Origin: Neomesorhizobium albiziae
GTDB lineage: Bacteria; Pseudomonadota; Alphaproteobacteria; Rhizobiales; Rhizobiaceae
Direction of reading: 5' to 3'
Assembly: GCF_900114255.1 (NCBI RefSeq)
Contig: NZ_FOSL01000006.1
Span: 124,001-188,000 of the forward strand
Length of the DNA: 64,000 nucleotides
Within the stretch, counting starts at the first letter, position 1. Each line of letters opens with the position of its first letter. The notes beneath the pieces were generated by a model. It did not search any database, was not told where the DNA came from, and saw only the letters and a program-made list of their open reading frames with translations. A program made the position numbers and the translations under genes. This document shows positions 55,264 to 63,896 of the stretch, piece after piece.

Positions 55264-56793
55264 TCACCCGGCGGTTTCGGCGACGGACCGGAAAAACGCC
55301 TCCGGGCTGTCGACTTCGGTGAGCTTGCGTTTCTCGACCAGCCAGAAGCGGTTGCCGACCGCCCGGATGAAGGAGCGGTCGTGCGAGGCAAGCACGCAGC
55401 TTGCCTGATGCGCCAGCAATTCCGCCTCCAGCGCTTCCTGGCCATCGATGTCGAGATGGTTGGTGGGCTCGTCCAGCAGGTAGAAGTTGGGGTTGGCGAG
55501 CCGTAGCGCCAGCATCATCAACCGCGCCACCTGGCCGCCCGACAGCGCGCCGATCCGACGCTCCTGCATTTCGATGCTGACGCCGGCGCCGGCCAGCAGC
55601 GAGCGGGCCCGCTGGTCGCCGACCTCGAATTTTCGCGACAGCATGGCCAGCGGCGTGTCGTCGGCGCGCATGCCGGACAGCGCCTGGTCGCTGTAGCCCA
55701 GCACCACCGACGGCGTCACCTTGACGGGCTGCGCCACCGTTTCGGGTTCGGCGATGGCGCGGCGGATCAATTCGACGAAGCGCGATTTTCCGACGCCGTT
55801 GCGGCCGAGAAGCACGATGCGGTCGCCCTGACAGATGACGCGCTTGCCGGTCCTGAACAATGGCGTGCCGTCCGGCGTCTCCACGGATACGTCGTCGAGC
55901 GTGATCAACACTTTTGCATGCGTGCCGCGGTTGGCGAGTTTTATCGCGCCCGACGATCTTTCGCGGTGCGCCGGCAATGCCGCGTCCTCCAGCCGCTCGG
56001 CGCGCTGGTTGAGCTGCTTGGTCTTGACGGTAAGCAGGTCGCTGCCGGAGTTGATGCCGATGTTGTTGAGCTTGGCCGCCTGCCGCCGCAATTGCTGCGC
56101 CACCTTCATGTCGCGCTGGAATTTCCGCTCGGCCGAGGCGTCGACCTCGTCCAGAGCTTGGCGCGCCCGCGAATAGGGCAGGGAAAAAACCGCCGATTGC
56201 TCGGGGCGCAGGAACAGCGTCCGGTTGGTCGTCGCATCGAGGAAGGCGCGGTCGTGGCTGGCCACCACCACCGGCACGTCGCGCGGCAAGGCGTTGAGCC
56301 AGCTTTCCAACTGGCCGATCTTTGCCAGGTCGAGATGGTTGGTCGGCTCGTCGAGCAAAAGCACGTCGGGGTCGGTGACCCAGACGCGGGCAATCAGCGC
56401 CAGCCTTTGCCAGCCGCCGCTCAGCGCCCTGACGGGACGCTCACGCATCGCTTCGGGGACATCGAGCGAATCCAGCACCACGTCGACCCGCCACAATTCA
56501 TGGTCGGCCTGATCGGGCGGGAGGGCGTCGGCCACCGCCTGATGGAAACTGCGCTCGAGCAGGGCCGCAGACACCGCCTGCTCGACATGGCCGACGCGCA
56601 GGCCGCGCGTGCGGGTGATGTCGCCGGTCGTTGGATCGAGCGCGCCGGCCAGGCAACGCAGCAGCGTCGACTTGCCCCGCCCATTGGCCGCGACGATGCC
56701 GAGACGGTCGCCTGCCGATATGACGAGGTTGAGGTTGGAAAAGAGCGGCGCACTCATGGTGACGCCGAGGTTCTTGAGGCTGATCAGGGCCAT
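55264..56793 (-). CDS. ABC-F family ATPase
   Basis: Soluble twin-ATPase protein of 509 residues without membrane segments. The first cassette has AANGRGKST and LSGGWQRLALIARVWVTDP; the second GRNGVGKSR and LSGGQVARLMMLALRLANP; both have LLDEPTNHLD. An inter-domain linker rich in charged residues (about 230-290) matches the ABC-F layout. These proteins act on ribosomes and can confer resistance or translation rescue. ATG 56793 fits the family start. It is upstream of the gene-free 56794-57187 stretch. Confidence 0.9.
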   Translation of the reverse strand: MALISLKNLGVTMSAPLFSNLNLVISAGDRLGIVAANGRGKSTLLRCLAGALDPTTGDITRTRGLRVGHVEQAVSAALLERSFHQAVADALPPDQADHELWRVDVVLDSLDVPEAMRERPVRALSGGWQRLALIARVWVTDPDVLLLDEPTNHLDLAKIGQLESWLNALPRDVPVVVASHDRAFLDATTNRTLFLRPEQSAVFSLPYSRARQALDEVDASAERKFQRDMKVAQQLRRQAAKLNNIGINSGSDLLTVKTKQLNQRAERLEDAALPAHRERSSGAIKLANRGTHAKVLITLDDVSVETPDGTPLFRTGKRVICQGDRIVLLGRNGVGKSRFVELIRRAIAEPETVAQPVKVTPSVVLGYSDQALSGMRADDTPLAMLSRKFEVGDQRARSLLAGAGVSIEMQERRIGALSGGQVARLMMLALRLANPNFYLLDEPTNHLDIDGQEALEAELLAHQASCVLASHDRSFIRAVGNRFWLVEKRKLTEVDSPEAFFRSVAETAG

Positions 56794-57187
56794 GTTCGTT
56801 CTCTGGTCTGCCCGGAGTTTTTCGTGGCGCTCGGCCAGGACTCCGGTTTCGGTGCACTTTGACGGTGTGCTAAACGAGCAGGCGCTCAGCGACACCACGA
56901 AGGGCAGACCAAAAATGGAACGGGGATTTTTTCTTAAAGTCCCGGGACCGCTCGGTCAGCCCTGCAAGCAAGCTCGCAGGGCGGGAACAGGGCCGCGCTG
57001 ACGGTGGTGATCGGCTCTAAACACGCAGCCCTCCTTTCCGAAAAAGAACGTTGTGAGCAGGCTTTGCCAATACACCGGCGCGGCGAGGGATGGCAAGTGC
57101 CCGAAGCCTTATCGCGTCAGCCGGGCTTCAAAGCTTCGGACAATGGGAAGAAAGCAGCAGCCCACCTGGCGTTGGATATGTTCGACG
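56794..57187. other. Gene-free stretch between ABC-F and hydrolase genes
   Basis: No gene is credible. On the minus strand this is the ABC-F 5' side; GCCCTGC and GCAGGGC (about 56963-56986) can form a hairpin, a possible leader structure, but no leader peptide or attenuator could be established. Short frames here have no family features. Confidence 0.4.
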
Positions 57188-57222
57188 GAAAAAATGCCGA
57201 AGCGCTTTCCACGCTCCGGCAT
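57188..57222 (-). terminator. Terminator of the secreted hydrolase gene
   Basis: Read on the minus strand, ATGCCGGAGCG pairs with CGCTTCGGCAT around a short loop (57194-57222) and is followed by TTTTTT. Confidence 0.75.
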
Positions 57223-57245
57223 CGGGACAACAGGCAACTGAAAAA

Positions 57246-58004
57246 TCACTTGGCGTTAGCAGCCCGTTCGATGATGTCGGCGACGGCCTGCGGCTTCGAG
57301 ACGTAGACGGCGTGGCTGCCAGCGGTTTCAACAACGGTCGAGCCGGCGCGTTCGGCCATCATGCGCTGCGCGGGCGGCGGGATCATGCGGTCGTCGGCGG
57401 CAACCAGATAGTAGCTCGGCTTGTTCTTCCAGGCCGGATCGGTGACGGCGCCGGTCAGGGCCTCGACACCCCAGGGAACCTGCGAGTCGGCCATGAACGA
57501 GGCGGTTTCGGCATCGACATCGGCGGCGAAGGCATCGGCGAATTTCGCCTTGTCGAGGAACAGGGAACCATCGACGGGCGGCAGGATCGGCGGCACCGGG
57601 GCGCCGGCAGGCGGGTTGGCAATCAGCGACGAAACGGACTCACCCTTGTCCGGTGCAAATGCGGCGATGTAGACGACGGCCTTCACCTTCTCATCCGTGC
57701 CGGCCTCGCTGACGACAACGCCGCCATAGGAATGGCCGACCAGAACAACCGGGCCGTCCTGCTGGGCAATGGTGCGCTTGGTGATGGCAACGTCGTCGGC
57801 GAGCGAGGTGGTCGGGTTCTGGACGATGCTGACGTTGTAGCCGTCCTTCTTCAGGATGTCGTAGACGCCCTGCCAGCCGGAACCGTCGACGAAACCGCCA
57901 TGCACGAGCACGATGTTCTTGGCGCCGGCGGGGGCGGCGTTGACGGGATTGAGGGCGGTTGCGGCCATGGCAAGGGTTGCGGCGGCGATCAGGGTCTTGG
58001 TCAT
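57246..58004 (-). CDS. Secreted alpha/beta hydrolase
   Basis: Protein of 252 residues with a signal peptide (AAATLAMAATALNPVNA). The hydrolase core begins IVLVHGGFVDGSGWQGVYD, the nucleophile elbow is VGHSYGGVVVSEAG, and the acid and His are near YLVAADDRMIPP and TAGSHAVYVSKP. It resembles periplasmic esterases of the AB-hydrolase 6 family. It is divergent from an OhrR-like regulator gene, with palindromes in between, so its expression may respond to oxidants. ATG 58004 is used. Confidence 0.88.
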   Translation of the reverse strand: MTKTLIAAATLAMAATALNPVNAAPAGAKNIVLVHGGFVDGSGWQGVYDILKKDGYNVSIVQNPTTSLADDVAITKRTIAQQDGPVVLVGHSYGGVVVSEAGTDEKVKAVVYIAAFAPDKGESVSSLIANPPAGAPVPPILPPVDGSLFLDKAKFADAFAADVDAETASFMADSQVPWGVEALTGAVTDPAWKNKPSYYLVAADDRMIPPPAQRMMAERAGSTVVETAGSHAVYVSKPQAVADIIERAANAK

Positions 58005-58030
58005 CTCGGTATCTCCTCTTGTTAATTGCG

Positions 58031-58103
58031 ATAATCATTATTGCGATGATTATTTTGATACGACATGCCGCAGGCCTTGTAAAGCGATTTCTTTATCGCG
58101 ATA
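58031..58103. promoter_or_regulatory. Palindromic operators between hydrolase and OhrR-like genes
   Basis: ATAATCA (58031-58037) and TGATTAT (58047-58053) form an inverted repeat with a 9-bp spacer around TATTGCG. TATCGCGATA (58094-58103) is a perfect 10-bp palindrome, with ATTGCGATAAT nearby sharing the ATCGC core. They are suitable for a MarR/OhrR dimer controlling both divergent genes. Confidence 0.55.
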
Positions 58104-58151
58104 TCATTTTTTGTGGTAATGGTTATGAAGCTGAAATCAGGAGACGACCCC

Positions 58152-58595
58152 ATGGCCGATGCCCCGACACTTCCGCTGGACAGCCAGCTCTGCTTTTCGA
58201 TCTATTCGACGTCGATCGCCATTCACCGGGTCTACAAGCCGATGCTCGACGAACTGGGCGTCACCTATACGCAATATCTCGTCTTGAGTGCGCTTTGGGA
58301 AACTGACGGGCTGACCATCACGGCCATCGCCGACAGGCTGGCGCTGGAGCCAAGCACGATCACGCCGGCGGTGAAGCGGCTGGAGAGCGCCGGCTTCCTG
58401 GTGCGCCGGCGCAATGCTGCGGATGAGCGGCAGGTGCAGGTCTATCTGAGCCAAAGGGGCAGCGAGCTTCACGCCAAGACGGGTTGCCTCACCGAGACGC
58501 TGTTGCACCGCTCCGGCTTCACAATCCCTGAAATGGTCGATCTCAACCGCAAGGTACAGAAGCTGCGCGACGGAATGACCAAGGACGCGGCCTGA
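58152..58595 (+). CDS. OhrR-like MarR-family redox regulator
   Basis: Protein of 147 residues. The reactive Cys of OhrR is present at Cys14 (QLCFSIYSTS), followed by a family-like helix (AIHRVYKPMLDELGVTYTQYL), and the winged HTH is LTITAIADRLALEPSTITPAVKRLE. OhrR proteins sense organic hydroperoxides or hypochlorite through this Cys. AGGAG nine bases upstream supports ATG 58152. It probably represses the divergent hydrolase and itself. A weak hairpin (AGACCGA/TCGGTCT, 58617-58637) follows. Confidence 0.88.
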   Translation: MADAPTLPLDSQLCFSIYSTSIAIHRVYKPMLDELGVTYTQYLVLSALWETDGLTITAIADRLALEPSTITPAVKRLESAGFLVRRRNAADERQVQVYLSQRGSELHAKTGCLTETLLHRSGFTIPEMVDLNRKVQKLRDGMTKDAA

Positions 58596-58656
58596 CCGGG
58601 CAGTTTCCCGATCGATAGACCGAGCTTGCCTCGGTCTTCCCGTGAGCGGGCTTCTG

Positions 58657-58872
58657 TTACTTCGCGGCGCGGGATGCGCGCTTCTTCTTGGGTTCGACGG
58701 GCTTCAGCGCCTCGGCGGCGCGTTCGGCCTCATCCCGGGCAAGCCGCAATTCGCGCAGCTTGGCGGTTTTCTGGGCCCGAAGCTTGGCCTCGGTCTGGTA
58801 CTCGTTCATCGCCTTGGCTTTTTCGGCGTTTTTCTTCTGAGTTTCCATGAAGCGCGTCTCAGCTTTTTCCAT
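58657..58872 (-). CDS. Small basic coiled-coil protein
   Basis: A 71-residue protein, almost all helical, with heptad-like spacing and many Lys, Glu, Ala and Arg (ETQKKNAEKAKAMNEYQTEA, KLRELRLARDEAERA) and a basic tail (KPVEPKKKRASRAAK). ATG 58872 is the likely start. Similar small proteins are frequent in Rhizobiales; no function is known. No membrane part. Confidence 0.7.
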   Translation of the reverse strand: MEKAETRFMETQKKNAEKAKAMNEYQTEAKLRAQKTAKLRELRLARDEAERAAEALKPVEPKKKRASRAAK

Positions 58873-59057
58873 GATATTTTGTCTGTTATCAGCCAACGAA
58901 CATGTTCCTCGGTTTGCAATAAAAATAAAATTCGATTGCGATACAGATAGGCATTCGCGACGGGAAAAACAATTTCTGCCTACACTTCGCGATAATCTGC
59001 ACCAGCAGCGAGCCAATCGTCCGGGCCGAAAATAAAGCGATTCGCGATTTTCGGAGA

Positions 59058-59246
59058 TCAATATGCGGGCGAGCCGGCCGGTGGCTTCAGGCGCAGCCGC
59101 GCCCAGCGGCCGGGCGTGATGCCGAAGGCTTGCTTGGCAACGATGCCGACAACCGGGCCGCCGTGGCTGCGGTGGCAAGAGACGATCTCGACCTCGTCGG
59201 GCTGGCATTCCGGGCCGAACGCAAGATCGCCGACAAGATCATCAAA
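59058..59246 (-). pseudogene. Truncated remnant of an unidentified gene
   Basis: A minus-strand frame ending at TGA 59058 is open for about 60 codons with host-like GC-rich third positions (FDDLVGDLAFGPE, SCHRSHGGPVVG, KQAFGITPGRWARLRLKP) but has no start codon and is closed upstream by TAG. It may be the C-terminal remnant of a lost gene. The rest of the 58873-59381 gap shows nothing else supported. Confidence 0.3.
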
Positions 59247-59381
59247 TCGCTAAGGCTGCACCCATAGATTCCCGCCACTGATGGCCCACTCGCGTAAATA
59301 ATGGGCCAAACCACGAAGGAAGCGCATTCGCAAGCGGCGTATACAACGGCCCGGTGCAGGAAAAGCCGCACGGAGCCTCAG

Positions 59382-60596
59382 TTGACCGACACGACCGCAA
59401 ACGCCGGAAGAATACCGGCAGAGACCACAGCCTATGCCGTCATCCTGGCGGTGAGCTTCTGCCATCTCATCAACGACATCATGCAGTCGCTGCTTTCGGC
59501 GATCTATCCGATGCTGAAATCGGACTATGGCCTCGATTTCTGGCAGATCGGTCTGCTGACGATGACCTTCCAGGTAACGGCGTCGCTGCTGCAGCCGGCG
59601 ATCGGTATCTACACCGACAAGCGACCGCTGCCCTATTCACTGCCGGTCGGCATGGGCTCCACGCTGATCGGGCTGATGTTCCTCGCCTTTGCCGGACAAT
59701 ATGCGCTGCTGCTGGTCGGCGCGGCTCTCGTCGGGCTTGGCTCGGCAGTGTTTCATCCCGAATCCTCGCGGGTGGCGCGACTGGCTTCCGGCGGCAAGTA
59801 TGGCCTGGCCCAATCCCTGTTCCAGGTCGGCGGCAATTTCGGCCAGGCGCTGGGTCCGCTGCTCGCAGCCTTCATCGTGGTGCCGCGCGGACAATCCAGC
59901 GTCGCGTGGTTTTCGGTGGCGGCGCTGGTCGGCATGATCGTGCTCTGGCAGGTCGGCACCTGGTACAGCAATCACCGCAAGGCCAATGCAAACCGCCCGG
60001 CCAGCATCCCGAAGCAGACCTTGCCGCGGCGGACCATCGTCGTGGCGCTGGTGGTGCTGGCCATCCTGACCTTTTCCAAGAACGTCTACATGGCCAGCAT
60101 TTCGAGCTTCTACACTTTCTATGTCATCGAAAAGTTCGGCGTCTCCGTGCAGATGTCGCAGGTGCTACTGTTCGTCTTCCTTGGCGGGGCGGCAGTCGGC
60201 ACGATCGTCGGCGGGCCGATCGGCGACCGGTTCGGCGCAAAAACGGTGATCTGGTTCTCCATTCTCGGCGTCTTGCCGTTCACGCTGGTGCTGCCCTTCG
60301 CCGACCTCACCTGGACGGTCGTGCTCTCCTTCGTCATCGGGCTGGTCATGGCCTCGGCGTTTCCGGCGATCGTCGTCTTCGCGCAGGAACTTTTGCCTGG
60401 CCGCGTCGGCATGGTGGCGGGCATCTTCTTCGGGCTGGCCTTCGGCATGGCCGGCATCGCCGCGGCAGTGCTCGGCGTGGTCGCCGACGCCCGGGGCATC
60501 GAATATGTCTACGCGGTCTGCTCGGTCCTGCCACTACTCGGCCTGCTGACGATATTCCTGCCCGACATGCAGGCGCGGAAAATATCCGCAGCCTGA
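59382..60596 (+). CDS. MFS transporter of the fosmidomycin-resistance (Fsr) type
   Basis: Twelve membrane segments, 404 residues. The N-terminus has SFCHLINDIMQSLLSAIYPMLK, typical of Fsr-type exporters, then GSAVFHPESSRVARLASGGKY and the second-half loop GGPIGDRFGAKTVIW. Such pumps export fosmidomycin and related compounds in E. coli; the substrate here is unknown. The start is likely TTG 59382 (GGAG upstream); ATG 59301 would add a 27-residue tail unlike the family. A strong terminator follows. Confidence 0.87.
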   Translation: MTDTTANAGRIPAETTAYAVILAVSFCHLINDIMQSLLSAIYPMLKSDYGLDFWQIGLLTMTFQVTASLLQPAIGIYTDKRPLPYSLPVGMGSTLIGLMFLAFAGQYALLLVGAALVGLGSAVFHPESSRVARLASGGKYGLAQSLFQVGGNFGQALGPLLAAFIVVPRGQSSVAWFSVAALVGMIVLWQVGTWYSNHRKANANRPASIPKQTLPRRTIVVALVVLAILTFSKNVYMASISSFYTFYVIEKFGVSVQMSQVLLFVFLGGAAVGTIVGGPIGDRFGAKTVIWFSILGVLPFTLVLPFADLTWTVVLSFVIGLVMASAFPAIVVFAQELLPGRVGMVAGIFFGLAFGMAGIAAAVLGVVADARGIEYVYAVCSVLPLLGLLTIFLPDMQARKISAA

Positions 60597-60600
60597 CACG

Positions 60601-60625
60601 AAACGCCCGGCTAGCCGGGCGTTTT
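60601..60625 (+). terminator. Terminator of the Fsr-type transporter gene
   Basis: AAACGCCCGGCTAGCCGGGCGTTTT is a near-perfect palindromic hairpin, followed by CATTT. Confidence 0.85.
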
Positions 60626-60733
60626 CATTTGTGGGCGAGGCTGCAAAGCAGCACGATCGATCAAATGGAGCGGGAAGCCATAGACTAGAATGCGCAAACG
60701 GTCGGGCCATGGGCCGTGCCGCAGGAGCGCACG

Positions 60734-62155
60734 ATGAGACGCAAAACGATGACAGCGCCGGAACAGGATGGCGCGAGCGCCGCCGCGGCGGACGTTGTAT
60801 TTGCCAGCACCGCGTACCTTGCGGCGGCGATCCGCAGCCGGAAACTCTCGGCCGTGGAAGCGCTGGAGGCGCATCTCGCGCAGATCGAGCGCCACAATGG
60901 CGCTTTGAACGCCGTGGTCATCATGGATGCCGAAGCTGCCCGCAAGCGGGCCGAGGCAGCCGACGCAGCGCTAGCGCGCGGCGAAATCCTCGGGCCGTTG
61001 CACGGCGTGCCGCACACACTGAAGGACGCGCACGCGACCGCCGGCATGCCTTCTACCGTCGGATTTCCGCCCTTCGCCAGGCACGTCGCGAAGGAGGACG
61101 GCACGGTCGCCGCCCGGCTGAAGGCGGCAGGCGCAATCCTGGTCGGCAAGACCAACGCGGCTATGCTGCTTGGCGACTACCAGTCGAGCAACCCGCTCTT
61201 CGGCCGCACCAGCAATCCCTGGAACACCGAGCGCACGCCGGGCGGTTCGAGCGGCGGCGCGGCGGCGGCACTGGCCGCCGGCATGACACCGTTCGAGATC
61301 GGCACCGACATGGCGGCCTCGATCCGCGTGCCGGCGCATTTTTGCGGGGTGTTCGGACTGAAGCCCACCGAGAGCCGGGTTTCGCTTCACGGCGGCTTTC
61401 CCGACCCGCAAGGCCTGCCGCGCAGCGTGCGGCTGATGTCCTGCATCGGGCCGATGGCGCGAACCGTCGACGACCTTGCCCTGCTCTACGGCATCATCGC
61501 CGGGCCGGACGGCCACGACACCGAGGTCAAGCCGGTGCCGGTCGAGCCCATGCGGGAGGTCGAACTGCGGGGATTGCGGGTGGCCTACGCGCCAACCTTC
61601 GCGGGCATTGCGGTCGCCGGGGATATTCGCAAGACAGCCGAAGAGCTGTCGCGTCGGCTGGAAGGCGAGGGCGCCATCGTTGAAGAAGCGCGGCTGCCGG
61701 ACATCGACATTGGCGGAGACCTTGAAAGCGCCGGCGAACTGATCGGCATGATGCTCGGCGCGGCGCAGGAGGACGGCCCGCCGGCTCCTCTCAAACGCTA
61801 TTTCGAGGCGCTGCATCGGCGCGACCAGTCGATCCTGGCATGGGAACGGTTCTTCGAAAGCTGGGACGTGCTTCTGTGCCCGGCGGCGATGGTCACCGCA
61901 TTTGCGCATTGCGAACCCGGAACGCCGCTCGATGTCGACGGCAAGCCGGCCGATTACTGGACAGTGAGCGCGCATGGCACGTTGTTCAACTACACCGGCC
62001 ATCCGGCCATCGTCCTGCCTTGCGGCTCCGACCGTGGCGGGTTGCCGATCGGCCTGCAACTGGTCGGCAGATTGTGGGATGAAGCGCGACTGCTCGGCAT
62101 TGCCAAGGCGGTTTCGCAACTGACGGGCGGGTTTCGCGCGCCGCCAGGCTACTGA
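60734..62155 (+). CDS. Amidase-signature family hydrolase
   Basis: Amidase-signature enzyme of 473 residues. The Ser-Ser-Lys triad is visible: Lys in GVPHTLKDAHATAG, Ser in GGSSGGAAAALAAGM, and nucleophile Ser in GTDMAASIRVPAHFCG (AA replaces the usual GG before Ser). The C-terminal segment CPAAMVTAFAHCEPG and LPIGLQLVGRLWDEARLL is family-like. It hydrolyses amide bonds of an unknown small substrate. ATG 60734 with CAGGAG six bases upstream is preferred. An AraC/GyrI regulator follows. Confidence 0.9.
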   Translation: MRRKTMTAPEQDGASAAAADVVFASTAYLAAAIRSRKLSAVEALEAHLAQIERHNGALNAVVIMDAEAARKRAEAADAALARGEILGPLHGVPHTLKDAHATAGMPSTVGFPPFARHVAKEDGTVAARLKAAGAILVGKTNAAMLLGDYQSSNPLFGRTSNPWNTERTPGGSSGGAAAALAAGMTPFEIGTDMAASIRVPAHFCGVFGLKPTESRVSLHGGFPDPQGLPRSVRLMSCIGPMARTVDDLALLYGIIAGPDGHDTEVKPVPVEPMREVELRGLRVAYAPTFAGIAVAGDIRKTAEELSRRLEGEGAIVEEARLPDIDIGGDLESAGELIGMMLGAAQEDGPPAPLKRYFEALHRRDQSILAWERFFESWDVLLCPAAMVTAFAHCEPGTPLDVDGKPADYWTVSAHGTLFNYTGHPAIVLPCGSDRGGLPIGLQLVGRLWDEARLLGIAKAVSQLTGGFRAPPGY

Positions 62156-62189
62156 GGCAGCAGATCATGCAGGACGCAACGAGGATTAC

Positions 62190-63023
62190 ATGGACCCGGT
62201 AGAAAGAGCCATCTGGTTCGTCGAGCAGGGGTTCGGCAAGGAAATCTCGCTGGAAGACATCGCGGCGGTGGCCGGTGTGTCGCGCTTTCACATGGCCCGC
62301 GCCTTCGGCACGGCGACCGGCCATTCGGTGATGCGCTATGTCCGCGGCCGCAGGCTTTCGGAAGCGGCGCGCGCGCTGGCGGCCGGCGCGCCAGATATCC
62401 TCGCCGTGGCGCTCGATGCCGGATACGGCTCCCACGAGGCCTTCACCCGCGCCTTTCGCGACCAGTTCGGCATGACGCCGGAACAGCTGCGGACGCAAGG
62501 TTCGCTCGACCCTATCGAATTCATGGAACCCATCAGGATGGACAAATCGATGACCATAGACCTTGAAGAGCCGCTCTTCGAAGACGGCAGGCCGCTGCTG
62601 ATCGCCGGCATCGGCATGCGCTATACCTGCGAGACCAACCAGGGCATTCCGGCCCAGTGGCAACGCTTCGCGCCGCATATCGGAAACATCCCGCAGCAGG
62701 TCGGCTGGGTCTCCTACGGGCTTTGCTGCAACTACGACAATGACGACAGTTTCGAATATGTCACCGGCGTCGAGGTCGCCAATTTCGGCGATGTGCCGGA
62801 AGGCTTCAGCAGCATCCGGGTGCCGGCGCAGAAATATGCGGTTTTCAACCACCGCGAGCACATTTCAGCTATGCGCAGGACGGTTTCGACGATCTGGAAC
62901 AGATGGCTGCCGCAATCGGGATACACGGTGGCCGACGCGCCGAATTTCGAGCGCTACGACGACCGGTTCGACCCCCAGACAGGGACGGGCCTGGTGGAGA
63001 TCTGGGTGCCGCTCAAGACATAG
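62190..63023 (+). CDS. AraC-family regulator with C-terminal GyrI-like ligand domain
   Basis: Protein of 277 residues. The N-terminal AraC HTH pair (about 5-105, EDIAAVAGVSRFHMARAFG and DAGYGSHEAFTRAFRDQFG) is followed by a GyrI-like small-molecule-binding domain (about 120-277, DLEEPLFEDGRPLLIAGIG, VGWVSYGLCCNYDND, FERYDDRFDPQTGTGLVEIW). This Rob/SoxS-like layout senses amphipathic or toxic molecules. It lies 34 bases after the amidase gene and may be co-transcribed. Confidence 0.9.
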   Translation: MDPVERAIWFVEQGFGKEISLEDIAAVAGVSRFHMARAFGTATGHSVMRYVRGRRLSEAARALAAGAPDILAVALDAGYGSHEAFTRAFRDQFGMTPEQLRTQGSLDPIEFMEPIRMDKSMTIDLEEPLFEDGRPLLIAGIGMRYTCETNQGIPAQWQRFAPHIGNIPQQVGWVSYGLCCNYDNDDSFEYVTGVEVANFGDVPEGFSSIRVPAQKYAVFNHREHISAMRRTVSTIWNRWLPQSGYTVADAPNFERYDDRFDPQTGTGLVEIWVPLKT

Positions 63024-63048
63024 GAATGGCGGCCGGCATCCGGGAGTT

Positions 63049-63534
63049 TCAGGTCTTCTCGCGGTCGTAATAACCAACGGTATTTTCGGCGCGCATCATT
63101 TTGCGGAGTCTGGGTTTTCCGCGCTTGCCCACCACGACGAGCACCTTGCCCGAGTCCGGGTATTCGCACGCGTCGACCTCGACCAGCGTCGACAATGCGA
63201 GATAGCGCATCGTCGTCGTGCCGGTGTTGATGATCTGGTGGGCCACCTCCGGGCCGCCGGGCGGGCAGGCGATAACGTCGTGCCGGCGGATCGGAAAGCG
63301 TTGCTCGCCGAAACGGAGTTCGCCTTCACCCTCCAGGATGAAGAACATCTCCTCCTCGCCATGGTGGCAATGGAAGGGGCATTGGACCTTGCCTGGCGGC
63401 AGGACGGTGAGATTGTAGCCAAGATCTCTGGCGCCGATGTGGTCGCTTATCGTCGCGCGGCTCGATGCGTAGATACCATTTTCCTCGATGTCGTCGAACG
63501 CGACCTCGTCCAGGTTCATGACTGGCTTGACCAT
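63049..63534 (-). CDS. Cupin 2 domain protein
   Basis: Single cupin barrel, 161 residues. Metal-binding His and Glu are in CPFHCHHGEEEMFFILEGEG, with the second motif CPPGGPEVAHQIINTG. It resembles small bacterial cupins of unknown substrate. ATG 63534 fits; the convergent AraC/GyrI gene ends 25 bases away. Confidence 0.87.
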   Translation of the reverse strand: MVKPVMNLDEVAFDDIEENGIYASSRATISDHIGARDLGYNLTVLPPGKVQCPFHCHHGEEEMFFILEGEGELRFGEQRFPIRRHDVIACPPGGPEVAHQIINTGTTTMRYLALSTLVEVDACEYPDSGKVLVVVGKRGKPRLRKMMRAENTVGYYDREKT

Positions 63535-63704
63535 TCACCTCTCCCGATAATCGGCGCAGAGCCATGCTGCATCCGTTTTCAAGAATGATCGCTCCGCGCA
63601 TGCAAGACAACCGCTCTGCATCCGCGTGGCGGTTTTGCCGTTGGAACGTCGGGTTGCTCCGCGCGTTTAGACGCACGGCCATGGGAGGCCGCCTGGAGGA
63701 AGCG

Positions 63705-63896
63705 ATGGCCATGAAGAAACAATCGGCGGTTACCACCAAGGGCAAGGCAGCGGGCGCATCGCTGAAACGGAGCGCAGCCAAGGAAGAGCGTAAGGTCGAA
63801 GCGCAGAAGGGCAGCGACCTGGCCAAGGGCGAGAAGCGCTTCGAAGAGCGCTCGAAGAGTTCGGACGGCAGGAGCGCCGGCGCAAAGCAACGCTGA
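63705..63896 (+). CDS. Small basic protein of unknown function
   Basis: A 63-residue protein, Lys/Ser/Ala/Glu-rich, probably helical and disordered (SAVTTKGKAAGASLKRSAAK, then KGEKRFEERSKSS). ATG 63705 has GGAGG seven bases upstream; longer starts have no support. No family recognised. The last 104 bases to the window end show nothing clear. Confidence 0.6.
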   Translation: MAMKKQSAVTTKGKAAGASLKRSAAKEERKVEAQKGSDLAKGEKRFEERSKSSDGRSAGAKQR

